This document shows positions 35,217 through 45,528 of a DNA stretch of 64,000 nucleotides, in pieces. Numbering within the stretch: position 1 is the stretch's first letter; the number at the start of each line of letters is the position of its first letter. Position numbers and translations under genes: made by a program. The DNA is taken from positions 686,501 through 750,500 of the forward strand of contig NZ_WVRN01000001.1 of the NCBI RefSeq assembly GCF_013112245.1, read 5' to 3'. Under the pieces are notes generated by a model. It had not been told where the DNA came from, did no database searches, and worked only from the letters and a program-made list of their open reading frames with translations. The DNA is from Ruegeria sp. HKCCD4315 (lineage in GTDB: Bacteria > Pseudomonadota > Alphaproteobacteria > Rhodobacterales > Rhodobacteraceae).

Positions 35217-35595
35217 AGAGTTGCCCGTCTTCTTGATCTCGATGCGAAATCCGCGCGTTCGCAAGCGTTATCGTATATTTTTTTGTCGTGCTTGCCAAAG
35301 GCGGAAATGCGCCCCTGCAAATGTTCCAAGCATTGCGATTTGGCAACAGCATATTGACGAGTTAGCGACATATCGCACCAAAGCTTGGATAGGATTGCAA
35401 AAGCATCAAAGAAATCGCTGACATAAGGGCGCCCGCAACCTGTGCTAAGTCATATTCAATTTTTGCCAGATTGAAAATAGCTGCAACACGCCTGTGCGCC
35501 AATACCACGCCTCTACACGATATTGAGACAGAGACGTGCGAGTGTTTGAACTGCCTTCAACGCTTGTTTAATCTGACCTGCATCGGAAAAACTGG
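35217..35595. other. 379-base divergent intergenic region
   Basis: No gene is seen. It separates the divergent glycosyltransferase operon and MscS-type channel gene and must hold both promoters. It is clearly more AT-rich than its surroundings. I found no convincing Pho box, operator palindrome or RNA gene; a T run lies at about 35279-35285. Confidence 0.6.
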
Positions 35596-37989
35596 ATGCA
35601 AGACCCTATGAAACATACCTTTCTGGCCGCAATAGTCCTGGCTTTGTGGGCTTTCGTTCTGGCTTTTCCGGTCAGTGTTTCGGCGCAGACATCGTTGATT
35701 CCCGGTTACGGTTCGGGATCGAGCAGCACATCCGATACGGTGCCCGAAAACGATCTTGCCGCCGCGATCCGCGCTGCCAGCGAAGCCGGTGCAAGTGTGA
35801 TTGTCATAGACAGCGCCGGTCAGGTCGTGACAACGGCGGGCGGAGCAGAGGCAGGCTCAGCCGAAGGCGGCGGTGGGGCAAACAACCCCATGAGCGACGG
35901 ATCGCAGCTGATGAAGGCGCAGGAGCGGTTCTCGAAATTCCGCGATTCGATGCAATCGAGGCTCGAGGCGCTGCCCTATTCAGTGTTCGAAGTGCAGTAT
36001 ATTCTACGTCAGACCAGCCCTGACGGGCGCATCCAGACTTATGTTGAGGTCTTGGGCTGGAACGTCCTGTTCTTGCTGTTGGGGCGTTGGCTGTCGATCG
36101 AGATTTACGGCAAACGCTTTGCTCGGCGCTGGGTTGTGGCCCGGGTCAAAGACGACCCTGTTGGATACCGCGAAAAGATGCCTTTCCTTGTCTTCCGCTT
36201 TGTGATGGGGATTGGAGGCACGATCTTTGCCATGCTGATGGCGCTGATTGTTGGATACCTGTTCTTCGGCGAGGCCGAGGACATCTCGATCCAGTTTACA
36301 GTCACGGCTATTTTCACGGCGTTCTTCCTCGCGCGTACTGTATCCGATCTGTGGCGGATGGTTCTGTCGCCCTATCTGAGCCAATACAGACTGCCACCTT
36401 TCTCGGACAAAAACGCCCGCAGGCTTTACATCTGGGCATCGGCCTTAGCAACCTATGACATCTCGGTTGTATTGTTTGCGACCTGGGTCGCGGATTTTGG
36501 CCTGAACTACAACGTTTATGCCATGGTCTATGGTGGGCTGACGATGATTGGCGCGTTGGGCAACGTTCTGATGATCCTGTTCAACGCACGGGCCATCTCG
36601 AACGCGATCCGCGGCGGACGGGCTGGGGATCAGGTATCCTGGTTGTTGCGGGTTGTGTCCTATGGTTGGGCGCCGGTCCTCATCGTCTACGTCGTGTTTA
36701 GCTGGTTCCGTTTGGCCGTTGATCTGGCGCTGGAGAATCCAACGCCAATTCCCCTGATTGCCAGCAGCTATCTGATCTTCATGTCCGTCGTCATCGCCTA
36801 TGGGGCGATGAACTATCTGCTGGAACGGTATTTCGACCGGTCCCGTATGATTGACGAAATCAACGAAGAAGCGGCGGCAGAGGATGACGAGATCGCCCCG
36901 GCGGAAACGCCCGAGGCCGAGCAGCGCCAGCAATATCTCCTGACCTACGAAGATCTGGCGCGCCGCGTGGCCGGCATTCTGGCCTTTGTGATCGGGGCTT
37001 ATGCGCTTGTCGTCATCTGGTACCCGGATGCGGACTGGAGCCAGGATTTGCCGGTCGAGCGCGCGCTGGATGTGATGGTCATCATCTTCATCGGCTACAT
37101 CCTGTTTCACTTCTTCCGCATCTGGATCGACAGTAAAATCGCGGAAGAGGTCGATGACGGGAGTGAAGCCGAACTGGGTGATGAAGGTGGTGAGGGCGGA
37201 CAAAGTCGTCTGGCAACGTTGCTGCCCCTATTCCGAGGCGCGATTCTGGCCGTTGTTGTCGTAACGATTGTGCTGATTGCTCTGATGGAGCTGGGCATCA
37301 ATGTCAGCCCACTGTTTGCCGGCGCCGGTGTGGTGGGTCTGGCCGTTGGCTTTGGCTCGCAGACATTGGTGCGTGATATCTTTTCCGGTGCGTTCTTCCT
37401 GCTGGATGATGCGTTCCGCAAAGGCGAATATATCGACATCGGCGATGTCAAAGGCACGGTCGAGAAGATCTCGGTCCGGTCCATGCAACTGCGGCACCAT
37501 CTGGGTGCGCTGAACACTATCCCCTTTGGTGAGATCAAGGTGCTGACGAACTATTCGCGCGATTGGGTCATCATGAAACTGCCCTTGCGCGTCACCTATG
37601 ACACGGATGTCGAGAAGGTGCGCAAGCTGATCAAGAAACTGGGTCAGCAACTGCTGAGCGATCCTGTGATCGGAGATAACTTTATCCAACCGCTGAAATC
37701 GCAGGGTGTGATTGAGATGCAGGATTCTGCTATGATTATCCGGGTCAAGTTCATGACCAAACCGGGCGATCAGTGGTTGGTGCGTAAAAAGGTCTACCAG
37801 GACATTCGTGAATTGTTTGCTCGTGAGGGAATCAAATTTGCACACCGTGAAGTCACTGTGAGATTGGCGGACGGCAAAGAAGCCGAGGACCTGACGCCTA
37901 AGCAGCGAGAGGCCGTGACTGGAGCAGTACAGACTGCAATCGACGAGGATTATCTGGACGACATCGGGCCGGGTGGCGACGACCGCTAG
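35596..37989 (+). CDS. Large mechanosensitive channel, MscS family
   Basis: 797 residues from ATG 35596 (GGAA 7 bases upstream); a second ATG at 35608 is possible. A signal peptide (LALWAFVLAFPVSVSA, cleavage before QTS) and a periplasmic segment with low-complexity Gly/Ser/Ala stretches precede about ten membrane helices. The MscS core begins near residue 560: the pore helix GVVGLAVGFGSQTLVRDIFSG, then the beta domain FFLLDDAFRKGEYIDIGDVKGTVE and an alpha-beta C-terminus. It resembles MscK/YbiO-size proteins that open under membrane tension to protect against hypo-osmotic shock. An acidic linker (EEAAAEDDEIAPAETPEAEQ) sits near residue 425. Confidence 0.92.
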   Translation: MQDPMKHTFLAAIVLALWAFVLAFPVSVSAQTSLIPGYGSGSSSTSDTVPENDLAAAIRAASEAGASVIVIDSAGQVVTTAGGAEAGSAEGGGGANNPMSDGSQLMKAQERFSKFRDSMQSRLEALPYSVFEVQYILRQTSPDGRIQTYVEVLGWNVLFLLLGRWLSIEIYGKRFARRWVVARVKDDPVGYREKMPFLVFRFVMGIGGTIFAMLMALIVGYLFFGEAEDISIQFTVTAIFTAFFLARTVSDLWRMVLSPYLSQYRLPPFSDKNARRLYIWASALATYDISVVLFATWVADFGLNYNVYAMVYGGLTMIGALGNVLMILFNARAISNAIRGGRAGDQVSWLLRVVSYGWAPVLIVYVVFSWFRLAVDLALENPTPIPLIASSYLIFMSVVIAYGAMNYLLERYFDRSRMIDEINEEAAAEDDEIAPAETPEAEQRQQYLLTYEDLARRVAGILAFVIGAYALVVIWYPDADWSQDLPVERALDVMVIIFIGYILFHFFRIWIDSKIAEEVDDGSEAELGDEGGEGGQSRLATLLPLFRGAILAVVVVTIVLIALMELGINVSPLFAGAGVVGLAVGFGSQTLVRDIFSGAFFLLDDAFRKGEYIDIGDVKGTVEKISVRSMQLRHHLGALNTIPFGEIKVLTNYSRDWVIMKLPLRVTYDTDVEKVRKLIKKLGQQLLSDPVIGDNFIQPLKSQGVIEMQDSAMIIRVKFMTKPGDQWLVRKKVYQDIRELFAREGIKFAHREVTVRLADGKEAEDLTPKQREAVTGAVQTAIDEDYLDDIGPGGDDR

Positions 37990-38073
37990 GGACTCTCCCG
38001 CCGCTTCGGAATGCGTCTATGGCAAGACGCGACACAAAGCGTGGGCCGCGCGTTCCGCGCGACGGTTGGGTGC

Positions 38074-39426
38074 CTAGGCGGTAAAGGGCCAAACAGGCTT
38101 GGATGTGCCCAGTTTTGATGCTGGCAGATCCCAACGCATAGATGCCCCACCGACTTGGAGCGCTGGTTTGAGCCGCTGGCCGGGCCCCCAGCCGGAGGGT
38201 TCGGGGTCTGTATTGTAGTCTGCGGTTGTTGGGCTGATGGGTGCAGCTTCGGCATCGTCCTTGCCGAGCACGGCCAAAAGCTCGGCAGTGCGTGCAAGGG
38301 ACAGGTGGGCGTGCATGATCGAATTACCTGCGGCGGCCTCTGACAGGGCGGACAGAACAGCGGCTGCCATCAAATACCCTGTCGCGTGATCCAAAGCCTG
38401 AACCGGCAAGGGGGTTGGTTTGTCCGCCTGCGCCCAGCCCATGCCGGTATGGGCAATGCCCGCGCTCATCTGCACAAGGCTGTCAAAGCCGCGTCGGGAG
38501 GACCATGGTCCCTGCCAGCCATATGCGTCCAGAGTGACCTCGATCCGGTTCGGAGCCAATTCGTCGCGTTTGGCGCGCGTCAGACCCAAAGCCTCCAATG
38601 CGCCCGGTCGATACCCGTGCACAAATACGTCCGCCTGAGACAGCAATTCTTGCAGTAGCTCCAGGCCATCGTCTGATTTGAGGTCCAGATAAGCGCAGTG
38701 TTTCCCGAGCGAGATGTCAGGGATCACACCCGGTTCATCCCAATCCGGAGGATCGATGCGCAGAACCTCGGCGCCGAAACCGGCCAGAGTTCGGGTCGAG
38801 ACCGGACCGGCCAGAACACGTGTCAGGTCAAGCACGCGTAGTCCTGCCAGGGGCCGTTCGGCAGTTGCCTGCGGCCTGTCGCGTAGTTTGACATAGCGCG
38901 GCCCTTGCCAGCCAATCAGTGGATCACGTGACACGGCGCGGCCTTGCGGATGTTCCAGCCACTCGGTTCGACTGCGCATGGCAGCGGCAACGCCACCTTC
39001 TGCCACCACTGCGGTTTCGAGATCCGCTATAGACCATGACTTGACGGCAGTTGCCACGGCCTCGCGATCAGGCGGAGTACCAAGAACCTTCAGCGCAGCC
39101 GCCCGGTGGCGAGGTAAGTTGGTGTGCAGGCGTATCCATCCGTCCGAGGCTTTATAGTCGCCCGCGACCGCATCCCAGAGGCTCGGCATTTCCCAACCGT
39201 CTGGTTTGAAAGAATAGCCGAACCAAAGGGATGCCAGCCGGTGATCGACTTTGATTTCAGGCGTAGCAGACGACAGGTTGAGCGCTTGCATCAACCGGGC
39301 CATTTCGTGACCAACCGCCGCAAAGCTGGCTGTCGCCATCTCAGATACCGCGAAAGCACTTGGCAGCGCGCCGTCACCCGTTCTGCGATAGCTGTCTGCA
39401 GCAGGAAGGGTGGCGAGCAGGCTCAT
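38074..39426 (-). CDS. CaiB/BaiF-type (class III) CoA transferase
   Basis: 450 residues. The class III fold is visible in GLRVLDLTRVLAGPVSTRTLAGFGAEVLRIDPP, SLGKHCAYLDLKSDDGLELLQELLSQADVFVHGYRPGALEALGL, and LDAYGWQGPWSSRRGFDSLVQMSAG. The catalytic Asp is within this middle block, but its exact residue is not certain from motif alone. It would transfer CoA between carboxylic acids or carnitine-like compounds. It is the last gene of the ABC transporter operon (4-base overlap with the permease), suggesting that the imported substrate is activated as a CoA ester. Confidence 0.88.
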   Translation of the reverse strand: MSLLATLPAADSYRRTGDGALPSAFAVSEMATASFAAVGHEMARLMQALNLSSATPEIKVDHRLASLWFGYSFKPDGWEMPSLWDAVAGDYKASDGWIRLHTNLPRHRAAALKVLGTPPDREAVATAVKSWSIADLETAVVAEGGVAAAMRSRTEWLEHPQGRAVSRDPLIGWQGPRYVKLRDRPQATAERPLAGLRVLDLTRVLAGPVSTRTLAGFGAEVLRIDPPDWDEPGVIPDISLGKHCAYLDLKSDDGLELLQELLSQADVFVHGYRPGALEALGLTRAKRDELAPNRIEVTLDAYGWQGPWSSRRGFDSLVQMSAGIAHTGMGWAQADKPTPLPVQALDHATGYLMAAAVLSALSEAAAGNSIMHAHLSLARTAELLAVLGKDDAEAAPISPTTADYNTDPEPSGWGPGQRLKPALQVGGASMRWDLPASKLGTSKPVWPFTA

Positions 39427-40577
39427 TGCTGATAGGGGTCCAGACTGTCGCGCAGCCCGTCACCGAGGAAGTTGAAAGCCAGCACGACCACGATGATCGG
39501 CAGCATCGGGATGGCCGTCCACGGGTAAATCTCGATCGAGGCGAGGTTTTGCGCATCATTCAGCATGACACCCCAACTGACGGCAGGCGCTCGCAGGCCC
39601 AACCCAAGGAAACTAAGTGCTGTTTCACCCAGGATCATGGCTGGTATCGACAACGTGGCCGATGCGATCAGGTGCGACATGAAGTTTGGCAGCAGGTGCT
39701 TGCGGATCACCCGGCCCGAGCTCGCGCCCATCATTTCAGCCGCACGCACATATTCTTCCTCACGCAGTGACAGAAACTTGGCGCGAACAGAACGCGCCAG
39801 GCCAGGCCAGTCGAGTATACCCAGAATGATCGAGATGATGAAGAAGACCGCAACAGGGCTCCAGTTCGATGGCACGGCGGCGGACAGCGCCAGCCACAAA
39901 GGAAGTTCCGGCAACGAACGCAGAATTTCGATGACGCGGTTGATCGTCCAGTCGATGCGCCCGCCGAAATAACCCGCCATCGAGCCGAACAAGATGCCCA
40001 GGAAGAACGACACTGAGATACCGATCAAACCCACTGTCAACGAAAGCTGAGCGCCATAGAGGATGCGGCTGAATATGTCGCGCCCCAGTCGGTCAGACCC
40101 CCACAGGAACAGGGTGGCGCCTTCGGGGGCGCAAAACAGGTGGGTGTCGGATGGTATGAACCCGGCCAGACGGTAGTCTGACGCTTCGCAAAAGAACCTG
40201 ATGGGGCGTGGGTCGTCTGTGTCGGGCACAAATTTCCACTGGAATGTCTCAAGATCCGCTTCGGCAACGATGGGATATACATGAGGACCAATAAACTCAC
40301 CCTCATGGAACCAGTGAACCGATTGGGGCGGGGCATAAAGGTGCTCGCCATTGCGGTCGTTGGGTCCATAGGGTGCGATGAACCCGGCAAAGGGCAACAT
40401 CAGATAGCACAACAGCAGGAAGATGCCTGAGATCAATCCAAGCTTGTGGGTGCGGAACTTGCGCCAGACCAGCACCCAGTTTGGTGCGTCCAGATCGGCG
40501 CGTTCGAGCTGTTGAACAGACGCCTGTGGGTCAAAAGGCGCGTCATCGACAAAGCGGTCATCGGGACGTTCGGTCAT
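39423..40577 (-). CDS. Peptide/opine ABC permease, DppC/YejE-like
   Basis: 384 residues. After an N-terminal cytosolic segment and helix (LGLISGIFLLLCYLMLPFAGFIAPY) there is a periplasmic insertion of about 90 residues ending in LWGSDRLGRDIFSRILYGA. Five more helices follow, with the coupling loop EEYVRAAEMMGASSGRVIRKHLLPN and GETALSFLGLGLRAPAVSWGVMLN. It pairs with the DppB-like permease upstream. The extended loop is also seen in YejE-type transporters. Confidence 0.92.
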   Translation of the reverse strand: MTERPDDRFVDDAPFDPQASVQQLERADLDAPNWVLVWRKFRTHKLGLISGIFLLLCYLMLPFAGFIAPYGPNDRNGEHLYAPPQSVHWFHEGEFIGPHVYPIVAEADLETFQWKFVPDTDDPRPIRFFCEASDYRLAGFIPSDTHLFCAPEGATLFLWGSDRLGRDIFSRILYGAQLSLTVGLIGISVSFFLGILFGSMAGYFGGRIDWTINRVIEILRSLPELPLWLALSAAVPSNWSPVAVFFIISIILGILDWPGLARSVRAKFLSLREEEYVRAAEMMGASSGRVIRKHLLPNFMSHLIASATLSIPAMILGETALSFLGLGLRAPAVSWGVMLNDAQNLASIEIYPWTAIPMLPIIVVVLAFNFLGDGLRDSLDPYQQ

Positions 40578-41602
40578 GCTTCGCGCCCCTCATAACGGAT
40601 GCGCGGATCGAGCATCACCAGCAGAATGTCCGAGATCATCGTACCGATCAGCGTCAGCAAGGCGACAAACATCAGGATGAAGGCCGAAAGGAACTGATCC
40701 TGTGTTTTCAAAGCCGTCAGCAGGGTCGGGCCAATGGTTTGTAGGCCCAGAACAACAGAAACCAGAACCGAGCCTGACACCATTGACGGAAGCAGGTTGC
40801 CGATATCGGCCACGAAAGGGTTGAACGCCACGCGCAGTGGGTATTTGGTCAGCATCCGCGACGGGGCCATACCTTTGGCAATCGCAGTTTCGACATAAGG
40901 CTTGCCAAGCTCATCCAGCATATTTGCCCGCAGGCGCTGCATCATGGCCGAGGCCCCCGACGTGCCGATCACAAAGGTTGGCACGATCAAGTGAACGAGG
41001 ATGGATTTCAGCTTGTCCCAACTCATCGGCTCGCCTTCGAATTTGGGATCCATAAGGCCGCCGATGGGCAGGTTGAAATACTGGTGTCCGTAGTAGAACA
41101 AGATCAGAGCCAGAAGGAAGTTCGGTGTGGCCAGACCCAAATATCCGACAAAGGCCGAGGTATAGTCGATCCACGTCCGCGACCGTGCAGCCGCTATAAC
41201 GCCCAATGGAAGCGCAACTGCATAGACGAACAGAATTGCGGCCAGATTGACGACGACCGTCAGCCAAAGCGTATCGCCAACAATTTCTGAAACAGGTCGG
41301 TCAAATTCAAATGACCAGCCATAGTTCCCTTGAATCAATCCAGAAAAGCCGTGCGGTCCGGGCCAGAACCCCATCCAGATCAGGTATTGCTCCCAGATGG
41401 GACGATCCAGAGCGTATTCCGTGCGAAGAAACTCGGCTTTGGCGACACCGGCAGATTGGCCCGAGGCCTGAAGCTCGGCAATCTGGTTGCTCAGGTAGTC
41501 ACCGGGCGGCAGGTTGATGATTGTGAAAATCAGAACAGAGACCACCAACAGCGTCAGCAGCATCGTGAAGAATCGATACACCGCATAGCGCAGCATGACC
41601 AT
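40574..41602 (-). CDS. Peptide/opine ABC permease, DppB/YejB-like
   Basis: 342 residues from ATG 41602, which has GCAGGAG upstream; the frame extends further but would overlap the binding-protein gene. N-terminal helix FFTMLLTLLVVSVLIFTIINLPPGD, then a periplasmic loop and five helices with coupling loop KPYVETAIAKGMAPSRML. The C-terminal end is PRIRYEGREA. It overlaps the following permease gene by 4 bases. Confidence 0.93.
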   Translation of the reverse strand: MVMLRYAVYRFFTMLLTLLVVSVLIFTIINLPPGDYLSNQIAELQASGQSAGVAKAEFLRTEYALDRPIWEQYLIWMGFWPGPHGFSGLIQGNYGWSFEFDRPVSEIVGDTLWLTVVVNLAAILFVYAVALPLGVIAAARSRTWIDYTSAFVGYLGLATPNFLLALILFYYGHQYFNLPIGGLMDPKFEGEPMSWDKLKSILVHLIVPTFVIGTSGASAMMQRLRANMLDELGKPYVETAIAKGMAPSRMLTKYPLRVAFNPFVADIGNLLPSMVSGSVLVSVVLGLQTIGPTLLTALKTQDQFLSAFILMFVALLTLIGTMISDILLVMLDPRIRYEGREA

Positions 41603-41616
41603 TTTGCTGCTCCTGC

Positions 41617-43530
41617 TTAGTCGGCGAAAAAGAACTCGTCCGGGCGATGGATACCGAAATGCGCGCCGGGCTCCCATGCCCACATAGCCTGTTCCGGTAC
41701 GTTGCGCAGACGGTTTGACACAACGACAGGCTGGGGCGCGCCGTTCAGGATACCAATCGCATATAGTTGGTCCGCATGAATTTTCAGCATTTCCGTCCAG
41801 GCAGCCATGCGTTCTTCATCGCTTGTGGCGATTTCCCAATCATGGGCCAGCTCCATCAGGCGTTCAGCTTCGGGCATGTCGGGGGCTTCGCCAGCTTCGC
41901 CTTTTGTCTGGTAATATTGACCCCATTTGGGCCAGGCCAGAAACACCTGATCGGTGGGCGCCAGATAGGCAGGGGACGTATGTGCCTGCGGGATGCCATC
42001 ATCCCATCCAAACCAAACTGACGCCATCGAGTTGCCCGCAAACACGCGGTTGCGCAGAATGTCGCGGTCCAGCGGACGCATCACCAGTTTGACCCCGATC
42101 TCGCGCCAGTTGTCGGTGACGATTTGCAGCGCGTTCTCGACCTCTTGTCGTTCACCGGCGGTTTCGATGATCAACTCCATCGGGCGGCCATCGGGTAACA
42201 GGCGGATGCCATTCTTGTCGCGCTGAGTCAGACCGGCTTCGTCCAGCAGGGCATTGGCCTGATCAATATCGTATTGCGCCCAGGCTGCGGCGTTCTCTTC
42301 ACTGTAGAAAGGCGATGCGGGCAGCACGGACATCGCCGCGGGACGCGCCAGTTTGAAATACAGAGCCTGATTGATTGTGTTGCGGTCTATGGCCAGCGAC
42401 AAAGCGCGTCGCACGCGAACGTCACGCAACACGTCGCGCCAGACGTCATCTGCAAAGTTGAGGTTCGGATAGATCGCGACTTGGGACGCTACGCCGGTTT
42501 TCCAGAGCAGTGTTTTGTAGCCGCCTTGAGCTTCGCCTTTTTTAAGGATCGACGCGTCCCGGAAGGCCAACCCGCGACCTTGCAGATCGCTTTCACCTGC
42601 GTTGGTCTTGGCGGCAACTAGGCCGGGGGCCACAATCTCCATCTCGACCACATCGATATAAGGCAGTTGCACCCCGTTGCTGTCGATACGGTGATAATAG
42701 GGGTTGCGCACGAAGTTGTGGCGGATCTTTTTACCCGAGCTTGCGTTCAGCCAAGGTTGCAATGTCGGCAGTTCGTGGTTGTCGAACTTGTAAAGGTTGT
42801 CCAGCTTGTTGTGCAACGCGGCCCAGCTTTTGACCCTTGCGTCCTCAACCAGAAACGCCAATTCCTCGGGATCGGCGTATTTCTCGTGATACTGTTTGAG
42901 GAAGGCGGACGGTCGGTAGATAAAGGGCGGCCGGGCATTCGCCAGCGTTTGCAGGAAGTCCGGGTTTGGATCCTCCCATTCGAAGATCACCGTGGTTTCA
43001 TCAGGGAAGGTGACAGTGGGTGACTTTCCTTCGACGATCAGAAACTCAAGCGGGCCCGAGGGGCTGAGCAGTTCGTTATTGGCGACCTCTTCCCACCAAT
43101 AGCGGAAGTCTTCTGACGTAAAGGGTGAGCCATCCGACCATTTATGCCCTTCCCGCAGTTTCAGCGTGAACTTGCGATTGTCTTCGTTCTCGAACGAGGC
43201 CAGCAGGTCGGGCACAATTTCATAGTCCTGGTTAAACCCGACAAGGCGAGCATAGCCATAGACGACCATTTGGCGGATATCTTTCGACCGCGTCACCATC
43301 GTGCGTAGGGTGCCACCTTGCGTTCCGAATTCGCGACCTTTGGCGGCCAGATCAACAACCAGCGGTTCCTTGGGAAGACGTTCTTCAACAGGCGGAAGAT
43401 TGCCGGCCTCAACCTCAGAGCTCCAGAAGGTGCTTTCCTGAGGAGCAGGAAGGGTTTCTGCCGTCGCGGGCAGCATCCCCGAAAGGGCCAGCATTGCGGC
43501 CAGGATCAGGGGGCGAGTGGTCTTAAACAT
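41617..43530 (-). CDS. Extracellular solute-binding protein, family 5
   Basis: 637 residues, long even for family 5. A signal peptide (ILAAMLALSGMLPATA, cleavage before ETL) is clear. Conserved SBP5 blocks are KWSDGSPFTSEDFRYWWEE, NVRVRRALSLAIDRNTIN-like VRVRRALSLAIDRNTINQAL, and PIYDLW-like regions near the end. Length and the WFG..TSPAYLAP segment suggest the oligopeptide/opine subgroup related to YejA. It sits between the fused ATPase and the permeases, overlapping the ATPase stop by 8 bases. Confidence 0.93.
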   Translation of the reverse strand: MFKTTRPLILAAMLALSGMLPATAETLPAPQESTFWSSEVEAGNLPPVEERLPKEPLVVDLAAKGREFGTQGGTLRTMVTRSKDIRQMVVYGYARLVGFNQDYEIVPDLLASFENEDNRKFTLKLREGHKWSDGSPFTSEDFRYWWEEVANNELLSPSGPLEFLIVEGKSPTVTFPDETTVIFEWEDPNPDFLQTLANARPPFIYRPSAFLKQYHEKYADPEELAFLVEDARVKSWAALHNKLDNLYKFDNHELPTLQPWLNASSGKKIRHNFVRNPYYHRIDSNGVQLPYIDVVEMEIVAPGLVAAKTNAGESDLQGRGLAFRDASILKKGEAQGGYKTLLWKTGVASQVAIYPNLNFADDVWRDVLRDVRVRRALSLAIDRNTINQALYFKLARPAAMSVLPASPFYSEENAAAWAQYDIDQANALLDEAGLTQRDKNGIRLLPDGRPMELIIETAGERQEVENALQIVTDNWREIGVKLVMRPLDRDILRNRVFAGNSMASVWFGWDDGIPQAHTSPAYLAPTDQVFLAWPKWGQYYQTKGEAGEAPDMPEAERLMELAHDWEIATSDEERMAAWTEMLKIHADQLYAIGILNGAPQPVVVSNRLRNVPEQAMWAWEPGAHFGIHRPDEFFFAD

Positions 43531-45295
43531 GGCAACGTACCTTATGGCCCGGTTCCAATTCCACCAATGAAGGTATCACGGTGTCCGAGAAACGGAAGGC
43601 TTCTTCCCAACTGTCCGGCGCGCCGGCGCCCAGAGAGACCATTTGCAGGTCAATCGGACGGTTGATGTCGGGTTCGGGTTGAGCGGCAATCAGCGCCTTG
43701 GTGTAAGGGTGACGCGGATTGTAGAAAAGCGTTTCGGGCGGGGCCTGTTCGACAATCAGGCCGCGCCGCATGACGGCAACTTCATCAGCGATCCGGGCGA
43801 CAACGGCCAGATCGTGCGAGATAAACAGATAAGACAGGTTCAGACTGTCTTGCAGGTGTTCCAACAAGGTCAGGATTTGCTCCTGAACCGAGACGTCCAG
43901 AGCCGACGTAGGTTCGTCACAAACAATCAGCTGCGGGTCCAGCATCATGGCGCGGGCCACTGAAAGGCGCTGCCGCTGCCCGCCGGAGAAAGCGTGGGGA
44001 TAGCGTTTCAGCATGTCTTCTGTCAGGCCAACGCGTTGCAGCATCTCGGCCGCCTTCTCGCGCTGTTCAGCCACGGTGCCGATCTTGTGGATCTCAAGCG
44101 GCTCGGTCATTGCGTCTTGGATACGCATGCGGGGGCTCAGCGAGCTGTAAGGGTCCTGAAACACCATCTGCGCTTTTCGCTGAAACGCCGTGCGCTGGGC
44201 ACGCGTCATGCTGTGTACCGTGATTGGGTCAGCGTCAGGCGCGGTGCGGAAAAGAACTTCGCCGCCGGGGTCCGGAAGTTCTGCCCCCAGAGCAATGCGG
44301 GCGGCCGTTGTCTTGCCTGATCCGCTTTCCCCAACAATGGCAAGCGTTTTTCCGCGCGACAGATTAAGGTCCACGCCGCGGCAGGCATAAATTGCCTTGT
44401 CGGCCTGCCACCCCTTGCTGGACCTCATCGTATAGGTCTTGGACACACCCTTCATTTGAAGGATCAGATCTTCGTCAGGCATGGGAATCCCTACGGCATC
44501 CTGATCCGGTATTGCGGGAGCGGCGTCGAACAACTGTTTAGTATAGGGATGCGCTGGAGCGGTCAGGATCGGTGCGGCGGGGCCAGATTCCATAATGCGG
44601 CCCTTGTGCATGACCACCACCTGCTCGGCCATATTGGCAACCACGCCGAGGTCATGGGTGACAAGGATCAGCGCCATGCCGGTCTCGCGTTGCAACTCTT
44701 TAATTAGGCCAAGCACCTGTGCCTGTGTCGTTACGTCAAGCGCAGTGGTCGGCTCGTCCGCAATCAGAAGTTCGGGCTTGGATACCATTGCCATGGCGAT
44801 CATGGCGCGCTGACGCATGCCACCTGACAGCTCGAACGGGTACGAGTCATAGGCACGCTGCGGATCTGGAAAGCCCACGCGGTCAAACTGGGTCATAACC
44901 TGTTTCCGGGCTTCAGCCTCGGACAACCCGCGATGCAGCCAAAGGACTTCGCTGACCTGATTGCCGATCTTGTGCAAAGGCGAGAGCGAGCGCATGGGTT
45001 CCTGAAAGATCATCGAAACCCGATTACCGCGAATGTTGCGCATCTCGCGTTCAGAGATCGATGTCAGTTCCGACATCCCTTTGGAATCGTTCAGAGTTAT
45101 TGTGCCGCTGCGGATTTGTGCAGAGCGGGGTAGAATACGTAAAGCGGCCCGGCATGTGATTGTTTTGCCCGATCCGGATTCACCCACCAGTGCAAGCGTC
45201 TGGCCGGCCTCGACGTCGAAGTTCACATCCGTGACCACGGAATTGCCCGTACCAAAGCCAATGCTCAGGTTTCTGACGGACAACAACGCGCTCAT
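43523..45295 (-). CDS. Fused double ATP-binding protein of the peptide/opine ABC transporter
   Basis: 590 residues containing two ABC domains in tandem. The first has Walker A GESGSGKTI (38-46) and signature LSGGMRQRAMIAMAM; the second has GESGSGKTT and FSGGQRQRLSVARAMM. Both Walker B motifs (LLIADEPTTALDV, LIVCDEPTSALDV) are intact. This DppD-DppF/YejF-like fusion supplies both ATPase halves. A PxHPYTK oligopeptide motif follows each domain. It heads the operon, in the order ATPase - binding protein - permease - permease - CoA transferase. Confidence 0.95.
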   Translation of the reverse strand: MSALLSVRNLSIGFGTGNSVVTDVNFDVEAGQTLALVGESGSGKTITCRAALRILPRSAQIRSGTITLNDSKGMSELTSISEREMRNIRGNRVSMIFQEPMRSLSPLHKIGNQVSEVLWLHRGLSEAEARKQVMTQFDRVGFPDPQRAYDSYPFELSGGMRQRAMIAMAMVSKPELLIADEPTTALDVTTQAQVLGLIKELQRETGMALILVTHDLGVVANMAEQVVVMHKGRIMESGPAAPILTAPAHPYTKQLFDAAPAIPDQDAVGIPMPDEDLILQMKGVSKTYTMRSSKGWQADKAIYACRGVDLNLSRGKTLAIVGESGSGKTTAARIALGAELPDPGGEVLFRTAPDADPITVHSMTRAQRTAFQRKAQMVFQDPYSSLSPRMRIQDAMTEPLEIHKIGTVAEQREKAAEMLQRVGLTEDMLKRYPHAFSGGQRQRLSVARAMMLDPQLIVCDEPTSALDVSVQEQILTLLEHLQDSLNLSYLFISHDLAVVARIADEVAVMRRGLIVEQAPPETLFYNPRHPYTKALIAAQPEPDINRPIDLQMVSLGAGAPDSWEEAFRFSDTVIPSLVELEPGHKVRCHV

Positions 45296-45528
45296 GCGGG
45301 TTTTCTACCCGTTTGGCCAATAGGTAACATCGGTTGTTTCAACTCCCCGTGATTTTTTCATCAGTGTCGCGCGGTTCCGCCCGTCTAGTCAAACCCGTTC
45401 TTATGCTGAAATGTCGCGGAAATGTGAAACTTTGGGCTTCATCGCTACACAAAGTCTTGAGAATTTGTCATCTAGGGCCGCATCGGACGCATCTATGCTT
45501 TCGATTGGTATCAAGGAGATATTTACCG

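Noticed and set aside
35217..35595. Possible Pho box before the glycosyltransferase operon
   Set aside because: Single GACAT-like words occur on either strand but no pair with the 4-base spacer and 11-base period.
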